A DNA stretch of 64,000 nt from Capillidium heterosporum. Its lineage: Eukaryota > Entomophthoromycota > Entomophthoromycetes > Entomophthorales > Capillidiaceae. Within the stretch, counting starts at the first letter, position 1. Every line of letters starts with the position of its first letter. Shown here piece by piece: positions 9,848-19,751 of this stretch. The stretch is from positions 1-64,000 of the forward strand of contig WBMQ01000001.1 of NCBI GenBank assembly GCA_016630905.1. The letters run 5' to 3'. The translations under genes and the position numbers were made by a program. Below the pieces are notes generated by a model that saw nothing but the letters and a program-made list of their open reading frames with translations, was not told the origin of the DNA and made no database searches.

Positions 9848-11428
9848 ATGGTCGATTTCAACTCGGAGCAATTCGATTTCTTCTGGCCCTTAGTGCTCGA
9901 CCTATTCCCAGTGAAAACTCGACTAAAATTTCGCTACTTGAACCACAGCTTTGATAAATTTACAATTCCATCGATTTGGCGTAAAATAGAGATGCACGGC
10001 TATCAGCTAGGATACTTCTTGCCACGTATAGGGTGCTACAGTAATTTGATAAAAAGCGCAAGTAAACCTAAAGGTAGTGCTCATATGCCACAAATTTTAG
10101 TCTACATTTTACTTTCATGTCGTAATTTGACCTACCTAGATGGACTTATGTTAAACTCAAACGAACCTCAACTACCTTTGACCAACTGGCACAACCTACA
10201 GTACCTTAAAATTACAACAGACTACCGATCCTTACCTGAATTTTTTCCTGCCATCTTAACCCTAAGTAAGATAAGGACTTTACATCTTAATTATACTGGT
10301 CCAAATAGACCTTCTACACCCTATGACTTTTCCTTCATGCGAGGATTGGATGCGACTGGGTTGCAGCATCTCATTTTAACTACCGACTGTATGTCAGCCG
10401 ACGACTTTTTGTTCTTTCCAGAAAAACTGGTCAGTTTAACTGTGAATACCAAAGTTGGCTACAACTCTCCCCTCTCCCGTTTAGATCGCAAGATGATCAA
10501 CTTGAAGCGGTTGGAGTTGAACTTGGAGCCCAGCTACAACTACAACTTTGATAACGACTGGGAATTGAATCTGTCTCCAACCAACTTCCCCCAGCTGGAA
10601 TCTTTGAAGTTAAACAGTGGCGCCACTGGGGATTCCAACTCGTTGTTCGGGACCGAGCTCCTCATCCCCTGCCCCGTCTACCCCAATCTCAAGCTGATCA
10701 AGCTACCTCCGTTCCATGAGCCCACTTCACTCACCCAACTTGCGACGATGGCACCTAAATTGACCAGCTTGAACTTTGCCAATAATTCCAGCATAAACAA
10801 TTGGGCCGTCGCCACTTTGCTGGCTAAGCTGGAGCAGCTGCGTTATCTCAATTTAACAGGATGTAGTATCAACGATGAAGCCTTCACTCCACCTCAGAAT
10901 GTAAGTCGACGCTCGAGCTGCCGACTCCATTTCCTCAAAATCCGACAAGTCCGTCGACTTGGTCCTTTATTTCTAGATTTTGTGTTAACTATTGCGCAAC
11001 AGCTCCGGTATCTCGATATCAACCGGTGTCAATTTATCGAGCAAGTGGATCCGGTAGCGCAACGTATCGCTACCGCTACTTCCAACCTCCCCCTCAAGCT
11101 TATAAACGAACGTATCGGCGACCAATCGCTGCCATGGGTTGGGCTTGATTGTACCAATTGCCTCGCCTTCGAACGTTCCATCTACAACTTGGCCATGGCT
11201 GGCAAGCTGCCCCGACTCCGCCACCTCACCATCTACAAATTTAGGGATCCTAACTACCAGGCCTTTGATCTCAACAACGGTATCATTGGTATGTCCATCC
11301 GCCAAATCACCAGTCTAATCGACAGGTTTCCCGATCTCAACCCAGTCAGTGAATACCCATCTCAGTTTTCGAACAGAGAACTACTGCCCAACTTCTTCAT
11401 CTACCATGATACGGAGTTTGAAGTATGA
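9848..11428 (+). CDS. F-box-like protein with leucine-rich repeats (RNI-like)
   Basis: A 526-residue intronless protein. Residues 5-50 form a divergent F-box (FDFFWPLVLDLFPVKTRLKF...IPSIWRKIE). About 15 irregular leucine-rich repeats follow, for example LQHLILTTDC, LVSLTVNTK, LKRLELNLE, LESLKLNSG, LTSLNFANNS and LRYLNLTGCSI, the last with the LxxLxLxxC-x-I/L-x-D pattern of ribonuclease-inhibitor-like repeats. Such proteins are substrate receptors of SCF ubiquitin ligases; the target is unknown. A GTAAGT at about 10900 sits in an open frame, so splicing there is possible but not needed. It probably belongs to the same expanded family as the gene at 42561-43838. Confidence 0.72.
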   Translation: MVDFNSEQFDFFWPLVLDLFPVKTRLKFRYLNHSFDKFTIPSIWRKIEMHGYQLGYFLPRIGCYSNLIKSASKPKGSAHMPQILVYILLSCRNLTYLDGLMLNSNEPQLPLTNWHNLQYLKITTDYRSLPEFFPAILTLSKIRTLHLNYTGPNRPSTPYDFSFMRGLDATGLQHLILTTDCMSADDFLFFPEKLVSLTVNTKVGYNSPLSRLDRKMINLKRLELNLEPSYNYNFDNDWELNLSPTNFPQLESLKLNSGATGDSNSLFGTELLIPCPVYPNLKLIKLPPFHEPTSLTQLATMAPKLTSLNFANNSSINNWAVATLLAKLEQLRYLNLTGCSINDEAFTPPQNVSRRSSCRLHFLKIRQVRRLGPLFLDFVLTIAQQLRYLDINRCQFIEQVDPVAQRIATATSNLPLKLINERIGDQSLPWVGLDCTNCLAFERSIYNLAMAGKLPRLRHLTIYKFRDPNYQAFDLNNGIIGMSIRQITSLIDRFPDLNPVSEYPSQFSNRELLPNFFIYHDTEFEV

Positions 11429-12434
11429 GTATGAAGTATCCGAAATGTTTTTGTATTGAAGATGAATGGCCATAATTTATATTGGAAATGCTTTGCTTTG
11501 CTTATCCTTATTTTATAACTGCTGGTTGGTTTAATCGATTGCGGATGGTTGGACTACATGCTTGTCACAATTTATAGGCATGTTTAGACAATTGTATCTT
11601 ACCGCTTGCAAGGCTAGATCTTATGGTTTGTATATTATTTATTAAAGTTCTTATTACTACTACCTTAAAATTATACGCATACTCGCTCTTAATAAAGTTT
11701 ATATATCATTCTTTAGAATTATTTTTATACTTTGAGTTCAAATGCAAAAGGCAGTTATTGGTACTCCTTTCAGACTTGAAGGTTGGTTGCTGAATTTCAT
11801 TGGAATTGGTATTTCAAAGGCAAGATACGCGTTAACGAAGCAGTGAATTGAGTCAATTTAAGATTGGAGAATAATGCCAATATAAATAAGTAAATCATAC
11901 TTTATTAAATAACTAAATAATTCATATAGTTTCTCTATATAAGAGCCATAAAATGTATTTTTTATATTATCGGAACTATTTATATTTAGAAATGCCATCA
12001 TCTCTACTTTACCATCGTACACAAACTACGTTACTTTTTTATAGTGTGAGCAAGTTCATAGTTTGTGTAAACTATAGAAGCAAATTTACACTGTGCATAC
12101 TAAATTAAGAAACTATGGCAATAGTTTCTAGAGAAATAAAACTATATTGAGTTTGGGATTTCTGAATTGCAACTTGAATTTGCAACTTTTGGTTGAAAAT
12201 CTTATTCAAATACTGCCAACAGTCAAATAGAAAATCCTAGCATTTCCAGTTGACCTGTCAGACTTTTATCGAATGAAACGGTTAGCTCAGCTTCATGTGC
12301 GCTAGAAAAGAGTTCATGAACCAAGCCACATGTGACTTCAAAAAGAAGTAGACAAGCTTATAATGCCATGGTCCTCACCTAGCTTGATAGTTATTGCCAA
12401 AACTATAAATACCGTTCAATTATTAGGTAGTATT
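11429..12434. other. Intergenic, AT-rich
   Basis: About 1 kb of AT-rich sequence with no recognised gene. The last 70 bases are open in the frame that continues into the relic at 12435. Confidence 0.55.
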
Positions 12435-13161
12435 ATTTGGCACAGGATTATCAGCCCACAGCTTTTACAAAGTATAAATAAGCGGTTGGTCCGAAGATTG
12501 CTCTTCCATATAACTAAAGTAAAAGATACCAAAGCTATTCGAAAGTATCCGCAACAAGGTCTGCTAACTCAATGAGAATGTCAAGCATGCTCTCGATAAA
12601 GACAAGTACGCACCTAAACAAGAAGCCAAGCAAATTCTGAAATTGCTGTTAAGAGTTTTCACCAACACCGACAACTTCAGCATAGAAGAAAATGTTGAAA
12701 TCAACAAAGATATGGCATGTTTTATAGTCTTCAACTTGGTCATTGACGAACTCATCATAGTAGGTATATGTCAAGGTGATACTGAAGACAGCAAAGGCAA
12801 TGAATGTAAGAACTCTCGAAAATTCATCAAATTTACCGCAGCCTCGAACTACCTTCTACAGAAATATGATATCAAGTACTTACTCCCAAAATTATCATGG
12901 CCAGTTCCTACTACTTCAACTCGCAGGGTGAAGGCGAATATGTAGGTAGAATCGAAGCTGATATGATTATAAAGTTCGTTGAGGCCATAAAATATCAAAA
13001 AGCTACCTACACCACTAAATTGATTAGAGGAGATTGAAGGTGAAGAATATAATAACAAAGTTGAATATAAAGATGGAAATGAAAAGGTATGCGACGATGA
13101 GGATAAGTATGAAAATAAAGTCGAAAGAGAGAGCATATATTATGAAGCTAATGGTGCATGA
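12435..13161 (+). pseudogene. MCQAG-family relic 1 (frameshifted, with acidic tail)
   Basis: A decayed member of the family seen intact at 15985 and 17216. From 12571 it reads NENVKHALDKDKYAPKQEAK, then VFTNTDNFSIEENVE, FIVFN and IIVGICQGDTED, column by column like the intact protein at 17216. A +1 shift near 12890 continues as IIMASSYYFNSQGEGEYVG. Another shift near 13035 leads into an acidic tail (EIEGEEYNNKVEYKDGNE onward) ending at TGA 13159-13161. There is no in-frame ATG. Upstream, in another frame, a block around 12435-12550 (SPQLLQSINKRLV...KAIRK) is shared with the relic at 36792-37617 but absent from the intact copies. Confidence 0.7.
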
Positions 13162-14019
13162 TAAACCCTAAAAAATTTCAGCTAGGTAGCTTAACTAAGT
13201 ACAATACAGCGACAATAAATCATATATATATAAAACCACATACTTTTACTTACAATATCTATAGTCTCTCTTTCTATTAGACTGATTTAGAGTTAAACCA
13301 ACCTTAAAGCCATCAGATTTCAAAGTTATACCAAATCCAAAGCTAAAAAGGTAATGCATCATCAAAAATAACAAAATTTCTCTTAAAATACTCATTACCA
13401 TAGTTTACTATAGTTATAACTATAGCTCTACAAAATAAAAATACCTTATAAAATCGCCACAACTTCCATAAAATCAAATACCAAGACCAGTTATATACAT
13501 TTAATTCGAAAGTTTGTCAACTATGTTTCGGTTCAAACAATAAATTACAAATGTACTGCATCAACCTTCATTTTAATATTGGTAAAGTTACCTCAAATGG
13601 AGCTTGTTTATTGAAAAGGCTTTGTTAAGCTGCATACATATTATCTATGAAAGTTATATCTTAATATAATGATGGCTAAAGTAGGGAGCATGTATATTTA
13701 CATGAGCTATTGTGAATAGGGTACTTGGTCGTCAAGTTAAAGCTGTAATGGTTCTCTAGATAAAATTGACTTTTTTCTATAAAGTCTACAGATAATCCGG
13801 CTCTTTTGCAGCAATATGTGCCAAGGTATTGGAGCCAATTACTCAAAGTAGCTAGTAGAATTATTAGGATCAGCATTTTTAATTACCACTTTGTATATCA
13901 AGGGCCTAAATTTGAGTATAGTTATATTAAAAGCTATTTACCAAATCCACCACATATAAAATATTTGTTCCAGCTTTAGATAGGGCAGCGACTCAATCAA
14001 GCTAAAGCAAGCTAATTTA
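13162..14019. other. Intergenic, AT-rich
   Basis: Nothing recognised. A 66-codon minus-strand frame (13676-13876) is unlike any known protein. Confidence 0.55.
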
Positions 14020-14480
14020 ATGAATCTATCCTACAATTATCATCAGCCAACTTTAGGTGCTCAAAACTATATAAAGCAGTGCATAGATAATACTCAAAGT
14101 GCATACAGTCTTAAAAACTACAACAACTAAATATACAAGCTCATCGCACTAGTCAACTCATTGGCCTCACACGCATAATACTGTCAGTATCATGCTAAAT
14201 CAGATTTGGTCGGTTCAAAACTTCATTGTTCTCTTGCTGGTGCTGAAATTGATAAAGCAACTTTGAAGTTGAATGTTGGAGCTCGCCAGGTCAATTAAAT
14301 CTCTGTAAGAATGAACGCTCCAAGAAGAATAAAGATAGCTACAAGCTTCAAATTCTCGACTGTATCATCGGTAGCTTTCATTTTAAGATCGAAAACTTAG
14401 ACAATGGACACATATTTGAATACACTATATCAACTCACGAGATAAGTACCGGTGACTTCAAGACGGATAAAAGCACATAA
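14020..14480 (+). pseudogene. Coding-like relic of an unknown protein
   Basis: Starting at ATG 14020, one frame runs to about 14300 with only two internal stops (both TAA) and coding-like content (YHQPTLGAQNYIKQCIDNTQ; AGAEIDKATLKLNVGARQ). After a frame change it continues from about 14310 as DSYKLQILDCIIGSFHFKIE, then HIFEYTISTHEISTGDFKTD, and stops at 14480. The shape is that of a gene with a few disabling changes. I do not recognise the family. The flank 14481-15984 is AT-rich and shows only a weak, rejected similarity to the MCQAG family near 15050-15170. Confidence 0.35.
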
Positions 14481-15984
14481 TTTTAGATGTATATTGATGG
14501 CAGTATTTTATACATGCCTAAACTTTCAATAAGACATTTTTATGATAAGGTATGTAAACTTCCTTTTACCATCTTATTCTTCATTCTATAAATCAAACTC
14601 TGAGTGCACTAAAGGCCTCACTTCCTATCCAAACTTTAAAACTTTTATTGAAATAGCGAATACCATTCTACCCATCTAATATTTTATATAACAATATTAT
14701 TTACAAACTGATAATCAAATCAAGACAAATTTTCATTAGTATTTAAATTTGATTAAAACTTTGAATGAAAGTCTGTTGCCTATATTGTACTGACATATTC
14801 TGACTTGTAAAATGTAAATACCCAACGCTTTCAAATCAAGATTGGCCACATATATTCAATTGCTTACCAGTAATCTAAGGCGAATGTTATCCTCCAGCCT
14901 CCTAAGTATACTGCAGTTGAAGAGAACTTTAGAAATATTTTATATACCAAGCAGTAAGTCTAATCGAATATAAAAGTTATTATGAAATAAAATCCAAGAA
15001 CTGCAACTACCCAACTAAACTTAACATCATGATCATCCTAGGTATACCTTAAAGGTAGCTCTTAAGGACGCCAATTTTATAATAAAAAGAAGCTTCGAAC
15101 CAGAGTGGAGGTTTCAAATTTATCAGCTTTAATGAGCTATAAACAAGCTTGACATGGTAAGTACAGGTTAGCTGATACTTGAGCCGGGAATTAGAATTCA
15201 AGTTGAATATCAGAATAAAAGCTCATAAGGCTTAACTGCGTATATCAATTTGCAAGGTAGCGTAAAATCGCTAATAAAACCCTGCCATACAAATGCCAGC
15301 AAACAGTTAAATCAATTTTGTGACAAAGTAGTGTTGATGTAAACTGGTTAACTGCATTTCAGCAACTAAATCATTCATCTAAGCATCTTTGATAAATATA
15401 TCACTAAATGTACATGCTATGGTATTAAAATTCATCTCTACTTTTGGAAAATTAACATATTTTCGATAGCGATATCCTAGAAACAGTGACTTCCTCAAAA
15501 CACAGATGTGCTTAAAAGTTTTTGGCAATCAATTTATAAAGCTTAAAACAATATAGAAGTAGAAAAATAAACTATTTAGTTATAGAAATAGTATAAGTTA
15601 AATGATACGTCTCTTGATTTAAAGTTTAAATATATGCAGACGATTAATTTTATAAGTAAAGTTGTAAAAAAGTCACTACATTAAAGCTAACCCCTTATCC
15701 TACATTTACTTTGCAAAAGTTGACAGTAGGATCTATTGGAATAGAATTTCTCAATTGAGAATTGAAGGTTCCTATATCAAGACATCCCTAAGTGATACAT
15801 GTACTTTGCTTTGCAAACATACTATCAAAGGCTATTGGATTAAAAGGTGCAGTTGATGAGTTTTCAAACTCGCAGTACCTTTTCAGGACTCCATATAAAA
15901 CCAAAGAAGTCAAATTTGAAAGCTTTTATATCTCAAATTCAAACTTAATCAAATAGCACGATACCATTCAACAATTAAAGCAAA

Positions 15985-16419
15985 ATGACTGCCCCCAACC
16001 AAGATTTCAGTGACGCCTCTCATCAAAAATTGACGGAAGCCTTTGGTGACCAAGATTTCATCCCCAAATCCAACGTCCAGAAGGCCATGCACCTCATGTT
16101 AACCGAAATGTTTGCTAATGATAACTACTATATAGAATCAAATTTCGAAACCGAACTAGGAGTCATTGATTTTGTAGTCTTTGAAAGGGCTTTAAACTTC
16201 CCCATATACATGGTTATGTGTCAAGCTGGCTTTAGGGGAGATAATGCAATCGACTATTCCAAACAGGAATTTTATATTGAAGCCGCCACCCTGAGTAAGC
16301 AGTTGCAGAAGAAGTATCAAACTCACGACATGATACCGGTTTCAGTAACTACTGGGACGTACGCAGTTTCTCTTGAGTCATCTAAAGAGGAAGAGATCAA
16401 AAGTAGCTCAGATGAATAG
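15985..16419 (+). CDS. MCQAG-family protein, short form (unrecognised family)
   Basis: A 144-residue protein with a clear ATG. It aligns with the first 140 residues of the 17216 protein: helix-rich N-terminus with FIPKSNVQKAMHLMLTEMF, a charged strand IESNFETELG, then VIDFVVF and MVMCQAGF, then a long helix ending LQKKYQTHDMIPV. It ends in a short acidic stretch (SSKEEEIKSSSDE) where the paralogue has a 150-residue tail. No signal peptide or membrane segment is seen. The order D-F-V-x-F strand, M-x-M-x-Q strand, helix with Q-x3-Y recalls a PD-(D/E)XK core with its catalytic residues replaced; that is only a hypothesis. A TATA-like ATATAAAA lies about 95 bases upstream. Confidence 0.6.
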   Translation: MTAPNQDFSDASHQKLTEAFGDQDFIPKSNVQKAMHLMLTEMFANDNYYIESNFETELGVIDFVVFERALNFPIYMVMCQAGFRGDNAIDYSKQEFYIEAATLSKQLQKKYQTHDMIPVSVTTGTYAVSLESSKEEEIKSSSDE

Positions 16420-17141
16420 GATAGCTAGTGGCTATTAGGCGTTATAAAGGGTTTTTAACAATAAATACTTTTTTCTAAATGGTTGGAGATACATGTAGCT
16501 TCCACTGCATTCATTTTCTTTTGAATTTTTACTTTATTTGCTTATTAATTGATCATATCATCTTTAATAAAAATATACTATACAATCTATAATTAAAACC
16601 TATTAAATGTCATTAAATAAACTAAAAATTAATAGTAATATAGAAATAGGAGTTTGCTAATATTTTGAAGTAATCACTTTTATGCAATATTCTTTCCCAA
16701 GCTATGATAAAATACAAATTTTGTTAAAACTACAATAAATTTAAGCCGTAGCTACATCTGAATTGAGAAACTACACTAATAATTCCTCAGGAAAATCAAG
16801 TTATATTAACATCAAAATCTCTTACTTTGCAATATAGTTTCAAAAATCAAAGCTGAGGCTATTGTCCCATGTACCATCAACATCCACCTGAGCAATCTTC
16901 TAGCCTTCAGTTGATTCAAAAAGGACCTTTCCTAAATAATTTGTTGAACTTGCATTCCAACTATACGTTGAAAATTATTCTAAATTGAGATTGAAGATTT
17001 GAAACCAATTATTATAAGAACCTTGTACATATACAAGAACAGTCCTACCTGCGGGAAAATATGAAAATGGAATGTCAAATATTTTTCAATCAGTTTACAA
17101 CAACCCAAGCTATCACTATATTTAAGTTCACTTGAACAGGG
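16420..17141. other. Intergenic, AT-rich
   Basis: Spacer between two tandem MCQAG-family genes. No feature was recognised apart from the downstream promoter. Confidence 0.55.
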
Positions 17142-17148
17142 TATAAAT
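17142..17148 (+). promoter_or_regulatory. TATA-like box
   Basis: TATAAAT, 74 bases before the ATG at 17216, followed by an A/C-rich leader. Supported by motif and spacing only. Confidence 0.4.
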
Positions 17149-17215
17149 ATGTACCCAAGTCGAAATTTGCTGCAACAAAAACAAAACCAACATTCAAACC
17201 AAAACTCAAAGAAAA

Positions 17216-18076
17216 ATGACCAATCTGATCGAAACCATCTCCAGCCAGAATCACCAGAGTCTGAAGCAAGCCCTAGGAGGTGACAGCTACATCCCTAAAG
17301 ACAACGTCAAGCAGGCCATGGATATACTCTTCCAAGAAGTCTTTGGCGATGGTAAGCATATCATAAAGAAAGACGTTCCAACCAGCAAAGGTACCGTGGA
17401 CTTTGTTATCTTCAATAACACAACCAACAAACCCGTCATGATTGGTATGTGCCAAGCTGGTACCGAAGGTAGTCAAGATTCCGAACAAGCCAACTCGCAG
17501 GAACTCATTAATTTAGCTGTTGCCCTAAGTGAGCCTTTACAAAATAAATATAGCCTATCGGAAGTCATCCCCAATATTGTCATGAAGGGTCCTTACGCCT
17601 TTTTAACCAAGAGTGAAGGTGGCGAATTGCAGTATGTTGAAGTTACCGAAGTAACAGAGATTGTCGAAATTGTAGAATATTACGAAGTTACCTACGTCAC
17701 TGAGTACTATGAGGTCGAAGAAACCGAAGTTATTGAGACTGAGGTTGAAGTTACTGAGATTATTGAGACCGAAGAAATCAAAGTTACCGAAATTGAAAGT
17801 GAAGTTGAAGTTGAGGTCGAAGTTGAAGTTGAAGTCGAAGAGGAAGAAGATGATGAAAATGATGATGAAGATAACGAGGAAGATGACGAGGAAGTCGAAG
17901 TCGAGATTGAAGTTGAAGAGGAGGAAGAAGAAGCTGATGAAAATGACGAAGATGAAGAAGAAAATGAAGAGGATGATGGTAGTAACGATGAAGCTGAAGG
18001 TGAAGATGATAACGATGAGGATGCTGAACATGAAGCCGAGCCTGAAGCTGCTTATGATGATGGTGATGACGAATAA
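17216..18076 (+). CDS. MCQAG-family protein with long acidic repeat tail
   Basis: A 286-residue protein in two parts. Residues 1-135 are the family domain: SLKQALGGDSYIPKDNVKQA, IIKKDVPTSKGTVDFVIF, VMIGMCQAGTEGS, then a helix with LQNKYSLSEVIPNIV. From about 140 the chain is almost only E, V, T and D, first as T-E-V/Y-E-V units, then a pure E-V run, then D/E/N-rich to the end. The tail is disordered and strongly negative, as in histone- or RNA-protein-binding acidic tails. No targeting signal is visible. It lies 0.8 kb downstream of its short paralogue, same strand. The family is unknown to me; a degenerate nuclease-like (PD-(D/E)XK) fold is a guess. Confidence 0.62.
   Translation: MTNLIETISSQNHQSLKQALGGDSYIPKDNVKQAMDILFQEVFGDGKHIIKKDVPTSKGTVDFVIFNNTTNKPVMIGMCQAGTEGSQDSEQANSQELINLAVALSEPLQNKYSLSEVIPNIVMKGPYAFLTKSEGGELQYVEVTEVTEIVEIVEYYEVTYVTEYYEVEETEVIETEVEVTEIIETEEIKVTEIESEVEVEVEVEVEVEEEEDDENDDEDNEEDDEEVEVEIEVEEEEEEADENDEDEEENEEDDGSNDEAEGEDDNDEDAEHEAEPEAAYDDGDDE
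17801..17841 (+). repeat. GAAGTT-type hexanucleotide run coding (EV)n
   Basis: About seven tandem imperfect six-base units (GAAGTT, GAGGTC, GAAGTC) encode the pure E-V part of the acidic tail. Copy number may vary between strains by replication slippage. Confidence 0.75.
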
Positions 18077-18578
18077 CTTTTTACTAATTTTTAATAAACT
18101 TCATAATTTTAGCTCGATAACAATATATCAAGATTGTAAATTTTATTATATGTATTTAGATTCTACCGACTTTACAATACAAATTGTATATATTTTTATA
18201 AAATAATATAAGCGAGAAGGGTAATATTAAAATTTTTTATATCATAACAATGCAAATCACTGACTAAAATATCCTAATATTAGGTTGATTATAAACAGTC
18301 GTAAAAAGAAATATTTATCTTTACTACTGATTCAAAGCTGCTTTATCTACTAGTTACAGGAGTTTTATAATTAAACAGATGCATCAAAAATTTACCTTGC
18401 ACTACAATAAAAATTCCCCGGTAGTAAGTTTACAACTACAACTATTTTTGAACTTACTAAGTTATTTACCTCACTTTAGCCAACTTTACAATAAAAGTTG
18501 ATTTTCAAATATATATATACATCCTTTTGGAAAATTGGTAGAAAATAGTACACTTAATATAGTAAAGCTTTAGAAACA
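18077..18578. other. Intergenic, AT-rich
   Basis: 3' flank of the acidic-tail gene; very AT-rich, nothing else recognised. Confidence 0.55.
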
Positions 18579-19357
18579 TTACCAAGAGCCAAAATAACTA
18601 ATTCTATTGGGTTTATAATTAGCATCTACTGTAGGGTCCAAGAGGGTATCGTTGGATCTAATTAATGATGGTGTCATAATGGAGCGTATGGCAGAATAGG
18701 TCAGGACAATAGAGCCAATACCGACCACTGTATTGATACTATGAAGCACTCAAAAGAGGTAAATCCAAAAAGAAGCAAAGAAAATCAGAGCGTAGTGAGT
18801 TGAGAAGGCAAAGAATTTGGATCACATAGTTGCATCATATTAATAACTAAGAAGCTTGCCAAGAACAAGATTTTATTTGTAGACTAGGGAACAAAATCAA
18901 GCTGTAGAGAAACAGCTGTAGCTAAGGAATGAAATCAAAAGGTAAGTAACAGCTAGGGATAGTGAGGCAAAGCGTTGTCAAGATCCTGGCTTTAGGTAGT
19001 AATCGAAGGGTTTAAATACTTTTTTATATCTTTGCAGTAGTTGTATCAGATGGATTAGATCTCTATCTTCAATTAACTATTCTATAGATTAATTAAAATT
19101 TTGCCAAGTTTAATCAGAAAAAGTCCATAACAATATCAATAGCTACTGATGGGTTTACCATTGTTGAAATGCCAGCATCTGGTGGTATGGTATTAATAAA
19201 AAGAATCACAAATATCTAAGGCGCGAAGCGGATTGATAACTAAAATAACTACAAATTAAGAACTGGAGGATCAAAATTGATAAAAGTGCCAGAAGAAAAC
19301 AAAAAGGAATAGGTCTATGACCTAATAGTAGAAATTGTAATGACCAAGGTTACTACA
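18579..19357 (-). mobile_element. Dispersed element, decayed copy B
   Basis: Read on the minus strand from 19357 (TGTAGTAACCTTGGTC), this matches the plus-strand element at 38443-39506 over several blocks in the same order: ATTAGGTCATAGACCTATTC; CAACAATGG-AAAC-CATCAGTAG; AATTAATCTATAGA; GTATTTAAACCC...ACTACC; CAGGATCTTGACAACG; and a small membrane-protein frame starting ATG TGA. That frame holds several internal stops (TGA and TAA), and an internal stretch of about 85 codons seen in copy A is missing. In the first 50 bases most differences from copy A are C/T or G/A, with A/T in this copy. It could be a solo LTR or another short repeat; no transposase or reverse transcriptase is present. Confidence 0.6.
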
Positions 19358-19751
19358 CTTGGAATAAAAGATTTGGCAAAGAGATTTGGGGGATGTATAA
19401 AAACCCATGCGAATTAAATTATATCAATATCTTTGGGGCAATTAATTCTAATAGAATTTGCTAAATCGTGCCAACGTTTGGAATTGAAAGTGCTTTTTAA
19501 TAAATTGAATAAACTGAAGTTGTAAGTAAAATCCAAGTTCCAACTACAGGCTTTTACAATTTCGTATACTAACTTACAGATTATATAATAGTGGCATAGT
19601 TTATGTAGCTAATGTAAAATTTACCGAAAATATTTGTCAAAATGCCTGTAAAAAGTATATATATAAAATAGGCTTAATCCAACTTTATTTAAGACAGAAG
19701 TATGGCTTACCTACTTGCATCTCAACCAGAAAATCCAACAGATTTAATCGA
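19358..19751. other. Intergenic
   Basis: 3' flank of the Zn2Cys6 gene at 19752; AT-rich, nothing recognised. Confidence 0.5.

Noticed and set aside
15030-15175. Possible sixth MCQAG relic (ALKDANFIIKRSFEP...)
   Set aside because: Similarity is short, the middle of the domain is missing, and the key M-x-M-x-Q block is not recognisable.
17603-18206. Long minus-strand hydrophobic frame and plus-strand basic frame over the acidic tail
   Set aside because: Both are by-products of the GAA/GTT repeat in the tail of the gene at 17216; no independent start context or family content.
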